A stretch of DNA of 64,000 bases from Emticicia agri (GCF_004168285.1 NZ_SEWF01000003.1:1-64000); one strand, 5' to 3'; shown: positions 28,002 to 37,873, counted from the first letter of the stretch. Notes: generated by a model from the letters alone, not told the origin. Translations and numbers: made by a program.

Positions 28002-28847
28002 ATGAAAAAGATATATAGTATTCTGTTTATTTTATTAATTATAAACTGTATCATTAGTTGTACGGATACCAATGATGTCATCAATCCCGGAGAGAAACCC
28101 ATAGTAGAGGCTTATCTGGCACCGGGTCATCCGGTAAGTATGAAAGTTTTCACTGAAATACCTTATGCTGAGACATCAGAGGGCATTTCAGAACCTATTG
28201 ATGGACTGAATATAAAGATTACAGGCAGTAATGGAAAAGTTTTTAACTTAAAATCAATGGGAGATGGCGTATATGTTTCAGACAATACTGAACTGATAGA
28301 GGGCGCACCTTTGAAATATAAAATGGAATTTGAATACAAAGGCAGGATAGTAAGTGCCGAAACAGAAATTCCTGAAAAACCCTTAGATTTTACCATTAGC
28401 ACAAATCAGATATACCGAACCCAGATAGATTTATCAAGCGGCGGTTTCCCCGGTGGAGGTTTTGGAGGGAGCGATAATACGCCTGTTGAATTATCGTGGA
28501 GTAACCCTGACAATGTTTATCATTTTATTGCTGTGGAGAATACAGAAACAGAACCACAACAGATTATTATTCCGCCCACAGGTTCTGAGTTTCCGACTTT
28601 CAGATTCAGATTTACCAATGAGCCACTTTTAGGAACACACAATAATATTCAGCCGCAAAGTTTGGAGTATTTCGGAAATTATGATGTGATATTGTACCGA
28701 ATCAATCCTGATTATTCGGCTTTGTATCAGTCAAGTGGAACAACGACCCAGAACCTGAGTACGCCGCCTTCAAGTATAATTAATGGATTAGGTGTTTTTA
28801 CAGGCGTTAATGCTGATACAGTAAAATTGAATGTCGGGAAAAATTAA
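28002..28847 (+). CDS. DUF4249 lipoprotein, partner of the TonB receptor
   Basis: 281 aa. Lipoprotein signal with Cys20 (NCIISC). EKPIVEAYLAPGHPVSMKVFTEIPY is the typical DUF4249 opening, followed by beta-rich segments (LKYKMEFEYKGRIVSAETEIPEKP) and a glycine-rich insert (GGFPGGGFGGSD). DUF4249 proteins usually sit next to TonB receptors and are thought to act as surface or periplasmic binding partners. The spacing of 12 bp indicates one operon with the receptor. Its biochemical role is unknown. Confidence 0.85.
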   Translation: MKKIYSILFILLIINCIISCTDTNDVINPGEKPIVEAYLAPGHPVSMKVFTEIPYAETSEGISEPIDGLNIKITGSNGKVFNLKSMGDGVYVSDNTELIEGAPLKYKMEFEYKGRIVSAETEIPEKPLDFTISTNQIYRTQIDLSSGGFPGGGFGGSDNTPVELSWSNPDNVYHFIAVENTETEPQQIIIPPTGSEFPTFRFRFTNEPLLGTHNNIQPQSLEYFGNYDVILYRINPDYSALYQSSGTTTQNLSTPPSSIINGLGVFTGVNADTVKLNVGKN

Positions 28848-28880
28848 TGGTTTTGTATAGGTATACAGTTTAGTCAGATA

Positions 28881-28912
28881 GGGGTTGGTAAATAGCGTTG
28901 CCAGCCCTTTTA
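28881..28912 (+). terminator. Terminator of the TonB/DUF4249 operon
   Basis: GGGTTGG (28882-28888) pairs with CCAGCCC (28901-28907), one G-U pair, 12-nt loop, followed by a T run. Confidence 0.65.
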
Positions 28913-29062
28913 TCTTTACCAAATTGTTAAAAATGCAGACAGTAAATTAATGGTAGTTTTTTATAAGAATTGCGAATCTATGATTTACTTTGCGATAGAT
29001 AAGGTAAAGCCAATTACTGCATCGTGATTCAATTTTCAACCTATAAAACCTGCACCAATTAC

Positions 29063-29905
29063 ATGAAATTAAGTTTTATTCTTATGCTTTGTGGCGTCAT
29101 GTCAGTCTCCACAGTTTTTTCTCAGAAAGGAACACCCATTACTGTAGCTACTTACAACCTACGCTATAATACAGCTAATGATGGTGTGAACGCCTGGCCT
29201 AATCGTAAAGAATTTGTAAAAGCACTTGTGAGCTATCATGGATTTGATATTTTTGGAACACAGGAGGGCTTGCGTGGGCAATTAAACGATATTGCCGAAT
29301 TAAACGAGTTTGCTTTTTTAGGAGCGGGGCGTGATGACGGCAAGGAGGCCGGCGAACACTCGGCTATTTTTTATAGAAAGGATAGATTTAAAGTATTAAA
29401 GTCTGGGAATTTCTGGTTGAGTGAAACACCAGAAAAACCCGGTAAAGGCTGGGATGCAACCTGTTGTAACAGGATATGTTCGTGGGCTAAATTCAAAGAC
29501 CTTAAAACCAAAAAAGATTTTTATTTCTTTAGTGTACATTTTGACCATCAGGGCGTTGAAGCACGTCGCCAGTCTGGAAAACTAATGGTAAAAAAGATAC
29601 AAGAAATAGCTAATGATGCACCCGTGATATGTGTGGGAGATTTAAACTCTTTGCCTGATACAGAGCAAGTAAAAGAAATACAGACTATTCTGAATGATGC
29701 GCATAATGTAAGTGCTATGCCGCCTTATGGCCCCGAGGGTACCTTTAATGCCTTTAAGTTTGATGCACCCATGAAAAACAGAATTGATTATATTTTTACA
29801 GATAAAAGAATCAATGTTTTGAAATACGGTGTATTGACAGATGCCAAAGACCAACGGTATCCATCAGACCACCAACCTGTGGTAATAAAAGCTGTTATTA
29901 ACTAA
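29063..29905 (+). CDS. Secreted endonuclease/exonuclease/phosphatase-family protein
   Basis: 280 aa from the ATG at 29063, chosen because a signal peptide begins there (MKLSFILMLCGVMSVSTVFSQ); an in-frame GTG at 29024 is less likely. Motifs follow the metal-dependent phosphodiesterase fold: VATYNLRYNT, DIFGTQEGL (metal-binding E), FFSVHFDHQGVEARRQ, VICVGDLNSLPD and, at the end, YPSDHQPVVIKA with the catalytic D-H pair. The substrate could be a phosphodiester of nucleic acid, a sugar phosphate or a phospholipid head group. It stands alone with its own terminator. Confidence 0.88.
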   Translation: MKLSFILMLCGVMSVSTVFSQKGTPITVATYNLRYNTANDGVNAWPNRKEFVKALVSYHGFDIFGTQEGLRGQLNDIAELNEFAFLGAGRDDGKEAGEHSAIFYRKDRFKVLKSGNFWLSETPEKPGKGWDATCCNRICSWAKFKDLKTKKDFYFFSVHFDHQGVEARRQSGKLMVKKIQEIANDAPVICVGDLNSLPDTEQVKEIQTILNDAHNVSAMPPYGPEGTFNAFKFDAPMKNRIDYIFTDKRINVLKYGVLTDAKDQRYPSDHQPVVIKAVIN

Positions 29906-29924
29906 TTTAATGATTCTATTTTAA

Positions 29925-29966
29925 AAGGAGGTCATTTTTCAGGAATTGAGAAATGGCCTTCTTTTT
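29925..29966 (+). terminator. Terminator after the phosphodiesterase-fold gene
   Basis: A 17-bp stem with wobble pairs (29925-29941 with 29947-29963), 5-nt loop, followed by a T run. Confidence 0.8.
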
Positions 29967-30117
29967 TTAATTTATAGTGTTTTGGCTCTATTTTTGATAG
30001 TAAATAGATAATTTATTAGGCATTGACTAAAAAATAGTAACTAATATTCTGCTATGATAGAATAATTTTTTGATATTTGTTCTTTGCTATTGACTAACTT
30101 TTTTTGCACTATCTTTT

Positions 30118-32091
30118 ATGAAAAAAACTGTACTCTTGCTATGGCTTGTATGCTGTACTAACCTGCTTTATGCCCAAAAAATAGCTTTACCCAAAATCAA
30201 ATTCGGAGAGTTTAATATGGCTGACCTGGAGATGAAATCTTATGAGTCAGATTCTACTGCCGATGCTATTGTATTGTATGACTACGGGCAAACAACCTTT
30301 GAAGCCAAAGGAGGTATGATTTATACACATTTTGTGTATCATGGCCGAAAAAAAATCCTGAAGAAATCGGCTTTAGATTTAGGAACCATTTCTATGCAAT
30401 TGCTGAAATTTGGTTATGAAAAAGACCAGTTGATTTCAGATATTAAAGGATTTACCTTTAATCTTGAAAATGGGGAAGTAAAGAAAGAAAAACTGAATAA
30501 GGAATCTATTTTCTTAGAAAAAATAGTTGGCGATGTGCAGAATGTGAAAATCACCTTACCCAATGTAAAAGAAGGCTCGGTGATAGATTATACTTATACT
30601 ATTGATACGCCGTTCTCTTTATCAAACAACCCATCGACCTGGACTTTCCAGGGAGAACGCCCTGTGAAATGGAGTGTTTATGAAATTTCAATCCCTTCTT
30701 ACTTTACCTATCGGCTTTTGATGTCAGGCTACCTTCAACTTAGCGGGAATGAGGTAGAACCGGTCAATTTGTCACTTGGCTCTTACGAAACTAACGGCCT
30801 TTTCCAGAGGTTCATAGTAAAAGATGCGCCTGCTTTCAGAAAGGAGGCTTTTATTACCAGTGCAGGAGATTATATTTCAAAAATTGATTTTGAACTGGCA
30901 AGTGTGGTGTGGCCAAATGTATTAGTTAAGGATTTTTCACTGGATTACACAGCACTTAATAAAACTATGCTTGAAAATCAATCGTTTGGGGGGCAACTTA
31001 AACGAACAGGATTTTTAGAAGATGCTGCTAAAGAGATTAAAAGTAAACATAGTGATTCTACTGCACGCCTGAAAGCGGCTTGCGAGTTTGTTCGGAAAAA
31101 TGTAAAGTGGAATGAAAGCTATGGGTTATATGCTAATAACCTGAAGAAAGTATTGGAGACACACAAGGGCGATGCAGGAGATATTAATTTGCTATTGGTA
31201 GCCTTATTAAGAGAAATAGGCTTTGATGCTAACCCTGTGATACTGAGTACGCGGGGGCATGGTAAAATTCATGAGCAATATGCTTTGATGAAAAGATTCA
31301 ACTATGTAGTGGCACATATTGAAAGAAACGGAAAAGATTTACTTTTAGATGCGACTGATGAATACCTGAGATTAGGGATGCTCCCGATGGATTGCCTGAA
31401 TGGAAGTGGCTGGTTAGTACATCCAACTAAAGGAAGATTTGTAACAATTATTCCGGTAGAAAAAGACGTGGAGTTTAAAAAGGCAAGCCTGGTACTTGAT
31501 GAAGAGGGAGAACTGAAAGGGAGCATTTTAAAGTCGTATGCTGGCTATGGTGCATTGAGCGCAAAAAAAGAATTTAAGGAGAAAGGCTATGAAAAATATC
31601 TGGAAGAAGCCAGAAAAGATAATGCTACGTGGACTATTGAAAAGGCGGACTATGTGAATACTACCGAATTAGAAGCACCAATGGAGGCACAGTATCAGGT
31701 AACTTTAAGCGATTACGTAACGAAGGCAGGTAATATGCTTTATCTGAAACCTATGCTTTCTGAAGGGCAAACGGAAAATCTATTGAAAGCTAAAGAGCGA
31801 TTGTATCCGATTGATTTTGCTTTTCCGATAGAAGAAACTTTTATGGCCACTTATGAATTGCCCAAAGGTTACTCAGTGGTTGAAATACCAAAAAATATTT
31901 CTCTGAATTTGCCTGAAAGTTCAGGTAAGTTTACTTACCTCGTTGCAATCAATGATAATAAACTGACTGTAACCAGTCGAATTCAGTTTCGTAAGTCATT
32001 ATATTTTGCAGGTGAATATCCATTTTTACAGGAATTTTTTGATAAAATGATAGCAAAGCATAACGAACAGATTGTATTAAAGAAAAACTGA
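30118..32091 (+). CDS. DUF3857 protein with degenerate transglutaminase domain
   Basis: 657 aa. Signal peptide ending TNLLYAQ (residue 20). The DUF3857 beta-domain covers about residues 40-300, the transglutaminase-like core about 310-430, and a C-terminal DUF2569/3858-like beta region follows. In the core the usual GDCKD motif reads HKGDAGDIN, with Ala353 in place of the catalytic cysteine, and the FNHV motif reads FNYVV. LLLDATDEY keeps the aspartate. It is therefore probably a non-catalytic homologue. Seven bases separate it from a paralogue that keeps the cysteine. Confidence 0.85.
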   Translation: MKKTVLLLWLVCCTNLLYAQKIALPKIKFGEFNMADLEMKSYESDSTADAIVLYDYGQTTFEAKGGMIYTHFVYHGRKKILKKSALDLGTISMQLLKFGYEKDQLISDIKGFTFNLENGEVKKEKLNKESIFLEKIVGDVQNVKITLPNVKEGSVIDYTYTIDTPFSLSNNPSTWTFQGERPVKWSVYEISIPSYFTYRLLMSGYLQLSGNEVEPVNLSLGSYETNGLFQRFIVKDAPAFRKEAFITSAGDYISKIDFELASVVWPNVLVKDFSLDYTALNKTMLENQSFGGQLKRTGFLEDAAKEIKSKHSDSTARLKAACEFVRKNVKWNESYGLYANNLKKVLETHKGDAGDINLLLVALLREIGFDANPVILSTRGHGKIHEQYALMKRFNYVVAHIERNGKDLLLDATDEYLRLGMLPMDCLNGSGWLVHPTKGRFVTIIPVEKDVEFKKASLVLDEEGELKGSILKSYAGYGALSAKKEFKEKGYEKYLEEARKDNATWTIEKADYVNTTELEAPMEAQYQVTLSDYVTKAGNMLYLKPMLSEGQTENLLKAKERLYPIDFAFPIEETFMATYELPKGYSVVEIPKNISLNLPESSGKFTYLVAINDNKLTVTSRIQFRKSLYFAGEYPFLQEFFDKMIAKHNEQIVLKKN

Positions 32092-32098
32092 TTGTAAG

Positions 32099-33994
32099 AT
32101 GAGATATTTGATTTTGCTATTGATAAACTTTCAGACAATTGCACAGGATTTTTCTGCCACTACAATTCCGGCAGAACTGAAAGAAAAGGCTCATGCAGTA
32201 ATAAGAAACCATGATACTGAATTTTATGTGCGTGATATTGGCGAAGCTGTCATGAAAGTTAACGCCACCATCACTATACTCGACGAGAAAGGAAAAGACC
32301 ATGCCAATATTGTGATTTTCTATAATAAGTTTACGAAAGTAAATAATATTGAAGCACGTATTTATGATGCTAATGGCAAACAGATTAAGAAATTAAAAAA
32401 AGATGATATTGAGAGCTTCAGTACCTCATCGGGAGAAAATTCGATTGAAGACAGCTATGCAAAGGTTGCCACATTGTCCCATAATTTATATCCTTACACC
32501 ATAGACTATTCGTATCAATATACCGAGCGAAACATGATGTTTTATCCGACCTGGAGGCTTATAACAGATAGGGCAGAGTTTACAGCCATAGAAAAAGCAT
32601 CTTTTAGGGTCTCAATGCCAAAAGAGCTTGACTTGAGATATAAGGAGCAGAACATGCCTGCCAAAGTTACGATCGCAACAGAAGACAGTAGAAATACGTA
32701 TAGTTGGCGAATCAACAATCTGAAAGCAGTTGAGAGAGAAAGCAATAGCCCAAGTTTTGATGAAACTATGCCAACGGTTTACACAGCCCCAACAGATTTC
32801 AAAATAGACGATTACAAAGGCAACGTCAATTCATGGAACGATATAGGAAAGTTTTACGGGGCATTGAATGCTGACAGGGATAAATTACCTGCTGAACTGA
32901 CGGCTAAATTGAAAGACCTGGTGAAGAATGAGGCAGATATGAGTAGTAAGACAAAAAAAATATATGAGTACCTGCAGGCTAACACACGTTATGTAAGCAT
33001 TCAGTTAGGAATAGGTGGTTGGCAATCGATGAAAGCGACAGATGTAGCATCCAAGGGATATGGAGACTGTAAAGCATTAACTAATTTTACCAAGGCCATG
33101 TTGAAGGAACTGGGAATTCCATCGTATATGGCTTTAGTAAGAGCGGGAGAGGGGAAATCTGAAATTCAGGCAGATTTTCCGTCGTTTCAGTTTAATCATG
33201 TGATTTTATGTGTACCTATGCCTAAAGACACGCTATGGCTGGAGTGTACGAGTCAGGATAACCCATTTGGCTATTTAGGAAGTTTTACAGGAGACAGAAA
33301 TGTGGTTTTAGTTACTGAAAACGGTGGTAAACTGATAAGAACACCTACTTATAAACATAGTGATAATCAACTTTTAAGGAATGCTACTATTGAAATAAAA
33401 GATAATGGAGAGGCAGTGGCAGATATAAAAACTGAATACACGGGTTTGCAACAGGAGATTTATGCACAGGTAGCCAATTCTTTAAGTAGCGATGACCAGA
33501 AAAAATGGTTATACAAAAACCTAAGCCTGCCAAGTGTAGAAATTATCAGTTTTTCGTTGAATGAAAAAAAAGAAAAACTGCCGTCGGTAGAAGAAAAACT
33601 GAACCTGCATTTAAGAAATATAGCTAATAAAAGCGGCACACGTCTGTTTATTACTCCCAATATACTGAATCAACATCATAAGTTGCCTGTAGCCAATGCA
33701 AACAGGAAAACAGAACTGGAATTGGATGGAAATTATTTAGATATTGATAATATCTCGTTTAAGGTTCCAAAGGGTTACACTGCAGAATACCTGCCAGAAC
33801 CCATAAAAATTGAAACAAAATTTGGGAAATATTCGGCAAAAGTTGAGATGAAAGATGATATGATTATTTATAATCGTGAGGTGAGTATGTTTAAAGGACG
33901 GCATTCCGCTGCTATGTATAACGAATGGGTAGACTTCAGAAAGAAAATAGTAAAGGCCGACAAAAATCAGGTTGTTCTGGTAGTTAAACCGTAA
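32099..33994 (+). CDS. DUF3857/transglutaminase-like protein with catalytic Cys and His
   Basis: 631 aa. Signal peptide short (LLLINFQTIAQ, about 16 residues). DUF3857 region about 30-260, with FSTSSGENSIEDSYAKVATLSH, then the transglutaminase core with VASKGYGDCKALTNFTKAML (Cys324) and FQFNHVILCV (His). The third position reads LWLECTSQ, with Glu where Asp is usual. It forms a pair with the preceding, cysteine-less paralogue, 7 bp away. The proteins are exported, so the substrates would be periplasmic or surface peptides. The real activity of this family is not known. Confidence 0.85.
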   Translation: MRYLILLLINFQTIAQDFSATTIPAELKEKAHAVIRNHDTEFYVRDIGEAVMKVNATITILDEKGKDHANIVIFYNKFTKVNNIEARIYDANGKQIKKLKKDDIESFSTSSGENSIEDSYAKVATLSHNLYPYTIDYSYQYTERNMMFYPTWRLITDRAEFTAIEKASFRVSMPKELDLRYKEQNMPAKVTIATEDSRNTYSWRINNLKAVERESNSPSFDETMPTVYTAPTDFKIDDYKGNVNSWNDIGKFYGALNADRDKLPAELTAKLKDLVKNEADMSSKTKKIYEYLQANTRYVSIQLGIGGWQSMKATDVASKGYGDCKALTNFTKAMLKELGIPSYMALVRAGEGKSEIQADFPSFQFNHVILCVPMPKDTLWLECTSQDNPFGYLGSFTGDRNVVLVTENGGKLIRTPTYKHSDNQLLRNATIEIKDNGEAVADIKTEYTGLQQEIYAQVANSLSSDDQKKWLYKNLSLPSVEIISFSLNEKKEKLPSVEEKLNLHLRNIANKSGTRLFITPNILNQHHKLPVANANRKTELELDGNYLDIDNISFKVPKGYTAEYLPEPIKIETKFGKYSAKVEMKDDMIIYNREVSMFKGRHSAAMYNEWVDFRKKIVKADKNQVVLVVKP

Positions 33995-34136
33995 CAAATC
34001 TTTATTTTTACGTGTTATTACTTAGCCATTCAATGATTCAACTCGTCATGTCTTTACCAGTCTCAGGGCATGAAAAACCTTTAAACGACCCTTCCTATGT
34101 GTAGAGACAGCACAAACTATAGGAGGTTATAGACCA

Positions 34137-35429
34137 ATGAAGAAAATAATCTTACCCTTGAGCCTTGCATTTGGTTGGTTTCTGCTTACAAGTGCATCTG
34201 TCGAAAAAAACGTTAATGATGACCCCAAAAACACTAAAATCAGACCAGATAATGATAATGGAGGTATTAAGTTAGCTTCCGGCTTTGGTGCAGTGGTAGT
34301 AGCTGAAGCTACAGGTAAAGCACGCCATATTAAGGTATTACCCAATGGTACAATTTATATTAAGAATAGTAACGCCAAAGATGAAAAAGGCATTACAGTA
34401 CTGAAAGATACTAATAGTGACGGGAAAGCTGACGAAACAGAGTATTTTGGTAATTTTGGCGGTACGGGGATAGATATTTATAATGGCTATTTATATGCCT
34501 CTTCAAATTCGGAGGTGTTTCGTTATAAACTGGATGCTAATGGAAATGTAATTGATAAGAAAAATCCGGAAACGGTTATTACCGGACTACCTGACTTAAA
34601 ACAACATGAGTCAAAGCCTTTTACGTTTGATGAAAGCGGGCATATTTATGTAACTATCGGGGCACCTTCAAACGTATGTCAGGAAAAAGACCGCCAAAAG
34701 GGTTCTCCGGGTATGATGCCCTGCCCGTTGCTTGAAAAAAACGGAGGTATCTGGCAATTTGACGCAGATAAACTAAAACAGAAACAAGAGAATGGTATCC
34801 GTTTTGCTACCGGCATCCGTAATGCTGTGGCACTTGACTGGGATACCAACAGTAAAACCTTGTATGCTCTGCAACACGGCCGTGATATGTTGTTTCAGCA
34901 TTATCCTGAAATGTTTTCGGCAGAAAAAGGGGCAGAATTACCTGCAGAGGAGTTTTTGTTAATAAAGAAGAACGACGATTTTGGTTGGCCTTATAGCTAT
35001 TATGACCAAGATAAAAAACAAATGATGTTAGGGCCGGAATACGGTGGCGATGGTAAGAAAACTTATGCTAAAGCCAAAAAGCCTATTATGGCATTTCCTG
35101 GCCATTGGGCACCAAATGATGTATTGTTTTATCATGGTAATCAGTTTCCGGCCAAATATAAAAATGGGGCATTTATTTGTTTTCATGGTTCGTGGAATCG
35201 TGCCCCTTTAAATCAGGCAGGGTATTTTGTTGCCTTTGTTCCTTTTAAAAATGGACTTCCGTCTGGCCCGTATGAAGTTTTTGCAGAAGACTTTGCTGGT
35301 GGTCCGGAAATTAAAAGCCCGGGTGATGCAAAGGCTCGCCCGATGGGATTAGCCGAAGGTTCTGATGGCACGCTCTATATCACCGATTCTGTTAAAGGAA
35401 AAGTGTGGAGAGTTATGTATAATAAATAA
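34137..35429 (+). CDS. Sorbosone-dehydrogenase-like PQQ/beta-propeller protein
   Basis: 430 aa. Signal peptide ending about LLTSASV (residue 22). Six-bladed propeller blocks: GFGAVVVAEATGKARHIKVLPNG, GIDIYNGYLYASSNSEVFRY, RFATGIRNAVALDWD, QHGRDMLFQHYPEMF, DDFGWPYSYYD, and FICFHGSWNRAPLNQAGYFV. RPMGLAEGSDGTLYITDSVKGKVWRV closes the propeller. This family oxidises aldoses or sorbosone in the periplasm with PQQ. A gene for a c-type cytochrome follows at once, a fitting electron acceptor. Confidence 0.85.
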   Translation: MKKIILPLSLAFGWFLLTSASVEKNVNDDPKNTKIRPDNDNGGIKLASGFGAVVVAEATGKARHIKVLPNGTIYIKNSNAKDEKGITVLKDTNSDGKADETEYFGNFGGTGIDIYNGYLYASSNSEVFRYKLDANGNVIDKKNPETVITGLPDLKQHESKPFTFDESGHIYVTIGAPSNVCQEKDRQKGSPGMMPCPLLEKNGGIWQFDADKLKQKQENGIRFATGIRNAVALDWDTNSKTLYALQHGRDMLFQHYPEMFSAEKGAELPAEEFLLIKKNDDFGWPYSYYDQDKKQMMLGPEYGGDGKKTYAKAKKPIMAFPGHWAPNDVLFYHGNQFPAKYKNGAFICFHGSWNRAPLNQAGYFVAFVPFKNGLPSGPYEVFAEDFAGGPEIKSPGDAKARPMGLAEGSDGTLYITDSVKGKVWRVMYNK

Positions 35430-35436
35430 TATTTTT

Positions 35437-35481
35437 AAGCAAAACCTTACAAACTCTATGCCTGTGAGGTTTTGCTTTTTA
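35437..35481 (+). terminator. Hairpin between the dehydrogenase and cytochrome genes
   Basis: AAGCAAAACCT (35437-35447) pairs with AGGTTTTGCTT (35467-35477) and is followed by T residues. It lies inside the 60-bp gap, so the downstream cytochrome is either attenuated or has its own promoter. Confidence 0.7.
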
Positions 35482-35488
35482 TAGATTC

Positions 35489-35881
35489 ATGAAAAAAAAC
35501 ATAATACTTTTTTTAATTTTAAATGCCTTTTTTGCCTTTGCTCAAACACCAAAAGTAACTGATGGAAAAGGAATTTACACACAGTATTGTTTAGCTTGCC
35601 ATCAGGAAGATGGCACAGGTGTGCCTAACCTGAATCCTCCATTAAGAAAATCTGACTGGGTGAATGGAGACAGGAATCGGCTGATAAAGGTAATATTAGA
35701 GGGTCTGGATGAGGAGATTGAAGTAAATGGTGAAAGCTACAACCGGGTAATGGCCGCGCATAGTTTTCTGACCGATAAACAGGTAGCCGATGTGCTGACT
35801 TATATCAGGTCGAATTTTGGTAATTCATCTGATGCTATAAAGGAAGAAGAGGTGAAAGTGTTGAGAAACAAAAAACCTTAG
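35489..35881 (+). CDS. Periplasmic c-type cytochrome (class I)
   Basis: 130 aa. Signal peptide ending FFAFAQ (residue 19). Haem attachment motif CLACH at Cys34, Cys37 and His38, followed by GTGVPNLNPPLRKSDWV. The sixth ligand is a methionine, probably the one in RVMAAHSFLTDKQVADVLTYI. The close position after a sorbosone-type dehydrogenase suggests that it takes electrons from that enzyme and passes them to the respiratory chain. The C-terminal 20 residues are charged and probably disordered. Confidence 0.9.
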   Translation: MKKNIILFLILNAFFAFAQTPKVTDGKGIYTQYCLACHQEDGTGVPNLNPPLRKSDWVNGDRNRLIKVILEGLDEEIEVNGESYNRVMAAHSFLTDKQVADVLTYIRSNFGNSSDAIKEEEVKVLRNKKP

Positions 35882-35920
35882 TTTTAGAGTTGTCGGGTTG
35901 ATTTAGCCAAAAGTCCTTAA

Positions 35921-36457
35921 TCAGGATTCTTGCTTTAAAACATAAATGGCATCAAGGTTTCTACCCATTCCATCATAATCCAGTCCATATCCTACTACAA
36001 ACTTTGTTTCTATTTCAAAGCCGATATAATCTACTTTCAAAGGCACTTTCAGCGCTTCAGGTTTATACAACAACGTCAGGATTTTGATAGAAGCGGGTTT
36101 TTGAGAGGCTAACTGGCCTAATACTTCTTGCATGGTCATACCAGTATCCACAATATCTTCAACAATAATTATATGCCTGTTTTTTATATCTTCTTTTAAA
36201 CCTAAAATCTGCTTTACTTGTCCGGTTGACTCAGTATTATGGTAAGAGGCTACTCTGATAAATGTTACTTCACATTCTATTTCTATAGACTTAAACAGGT
36301 CGCCGATAAACATAAATGAACCATTCAACACACCAATCAATAAGGGATTTTTTCCGCTGTAATCTTTGTTTAATTGTTGTCCGAGTTCCCGTACACGTGC
36401 CTGAAGCGTTGGTGATTCAATGAAAGGAATGAAGTTTTTGTCTTTGATTTGTTTCAT
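35921..36457 (-). CDS. hpt: Hypoxanthine phosphoribosyltransferase
   Basis: 178 aa from the ATG at 36457, preferred over an in-frame start 15 codons upstream because MKQIKDKNFIPFIESPTLQARV fits the family start. The PRPP-binding loop reads HIIIVEDIVDTGMTM, with the preceding GVLNGSFMFIGDLFKSI and the base-binding C-terminal block VDYIGFEIETKFVVGYGLDYDG. It salvages hypoxanthine and guanine with PRPP in the cytoplasm. It is transcribed alone, divergent from the TPR-protein gene. Confidence 0.92.
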   Translation of the reverse strand: MKQIKDKNFIPFIESPTLQARVRELGQQLNKDYSGKNPLLIGVLNGSFMFIGDLFKSIEIECEVTFIRVASYHNTESTGQVKQILGLKEDIKNRHIIIVEDIVDTGMTMQEVLGQLASQKPASIKILTLLYKPEALKVPLKVDYIGFEIETKFVVGYGLDYDGMGRNLDAIYVLKQES

Positions 36458-36598
36458 GTTTAATTTTTGACAAACAAAAGAATGTCCGGATATCAGTTGC
36501 AATTTAGTAAATTTGCAGTAGAAAAATAATTTTAAGAAAATTTTAAGTTTTGCAATTTTATTTTTATTCTATACGTTATTCAGAAAAAATTGGTAGAA

Positions 36599-37813
36599 AT
36601 GAAATTAAAATATAGCTGTATTATTTTGTTGATGCTGACGCAGGTAGCACAGGCGCAGTTTTCGTGGTTTGGTGGTAGTACCAAGAAAAAGCATCATGAA
36701 GTATTGTTAGCCAATCGTGCCATTCAGATAGAAACTACGCAGGCCATTAATAATATGTATAACTTTAATTATGATGCCGCCGAACGTGATTTTAAATGGT
36801 TGACAGTAAAGTATCCTGAGCACCCAATAGGCTATTTTTTAATTGGGCTCAATGAATGGTGGAAAATTTTGCCTGATAGTAAAAACGAGCAATATGATGA
36901 TGCTTGTTTTTATAATATGGACAAAGCCATTGATATGGCCGACGATATGTTAGACGATGACAGTGAAGACAAAGAAGCTGCATTTTTTATGTCGGCTGCC
37001 TATGCTGTTAAAGGACGTTTACACTCAGAGAGAGAAAACTGGATTAAAGCTGCCTGGGCGAGTAAGCAAGCCATGAAATACCTCGAAAAATGTAGAGGTT
37101 TTGGTGATTTTAGTCCTGAATTAGCAATGGGAGATGGGTTATATAATTATTATTCCAAATGGATTCCTGAGAATTATCCTTCTTTGAAGCCTATGCTTGT
37201 ATTTTTCAGAAAAGGAGCAAAAAATGAAGGAATCAAGCAATTAGAGTATGTAGCACAAAATGCTTTTTATACGCGTATGGAGGCCAAATACTTTTTGATG
37301 CAGATATATTCGATGGAAAATCAGCATCAGAAAGCCTACTATACGGCATCGCAAATGCACAGTATGTACCCGAATAATTCTTTTTTCCATCGCTACGCTG
37401 CCCGTACAGCTTTTGTATTGGGAAAATCAGATGAAGCAGAAACTTTAGCGCAAGAATTGCTTAGTAATGTTAATTCGGGTAAACCGGGTTATGAAGCTAC
37501 CGCCGGGCGTTATGCGGCGTATATTCTGGGGTACATCAGTATGAATTACAGAAACGATATACCTAAAGCGAAAGAGTATTATCAGAAAACGATTGATTTT
37601 GCTGTACAGAGTAAGGCTAAAGATTCGGGTTATTTCTTAGGAGCCAATATGGCATTAGGTAAAATGGCGATTACTGAGAAAGAGTATCCGAAAGCTATTC
37701 AGTACTTTACTATTGTAGCCGATAATGCAGAGAAAAAGTCAGAAACCTACAAAGAAGCCAAGAAGAAGATAGATGAGGTGAAAGGGTTGATGAAACCAGT
37801 CAAGAAGAAATAA
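36599..37813 (+). CDS. Exported tetratricopeptide-repeat protein
   Basis: 404 aa from the ATG at 36599. An in-frame TTG nine bases earlier is less likely because the signal peptide starts at MKLKYSCIILLMLTQVAQAQ. The rest is all-helical and looks like a TPR scaffold: NFNYDAAERDFKWLTVKYPEHPIGYFL, AKYFLMQIYSMENQHQKAYYTASQMHSMYP and ALGKMAITEKEYPKAIQYFTIVAD. The acidic stretch ADDMLDDDSEDKEAAF interrupts one repeat. No catalytic motif is seen, and it probably holds partner proteins in the periplasm. Confidence 0.75.
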   Translation: MKLKYSCIILLMLTQVAQAQFSWFGGSTKKKHHEVLLANRAIQIETTQAINNMYNFNYDAAERDFKWLTVKYPEHPIGYFLIGLNEWWKILPDSKNEQYDDACFYNMDKAIDMADDMLDDDSEDKEAAFFMSAAYAVKGRLHSERENWIKAAWASKQAMKYLEKCRGFGDFSPELAMGDGLYNYYSKWIPENYPSLKPMLVFFRKGAKNEGIKQLEYVAQNAFYTRMEAKYFLMQIYSMENQHQKAYYTASQMHSMYPNNSFFHRYAARTAFVLGKSDEAETLAQELLSNVNSGKPGYEATAGRYAAYILGYISMNYRNDIPKAKEYYQKTIDFAVQSKAKDSGYFLGANMALGKMAITEKEYPKAIQYFTIVADNAEKKSETYKEAKKKIDEVKGLMKPVKKK

Positions 37814-37873
37814 ATCATAAAAAGGAGAGATGTTTTAACTGATGGGTGTATTTTTGAAAAAAAATAGATTGTC

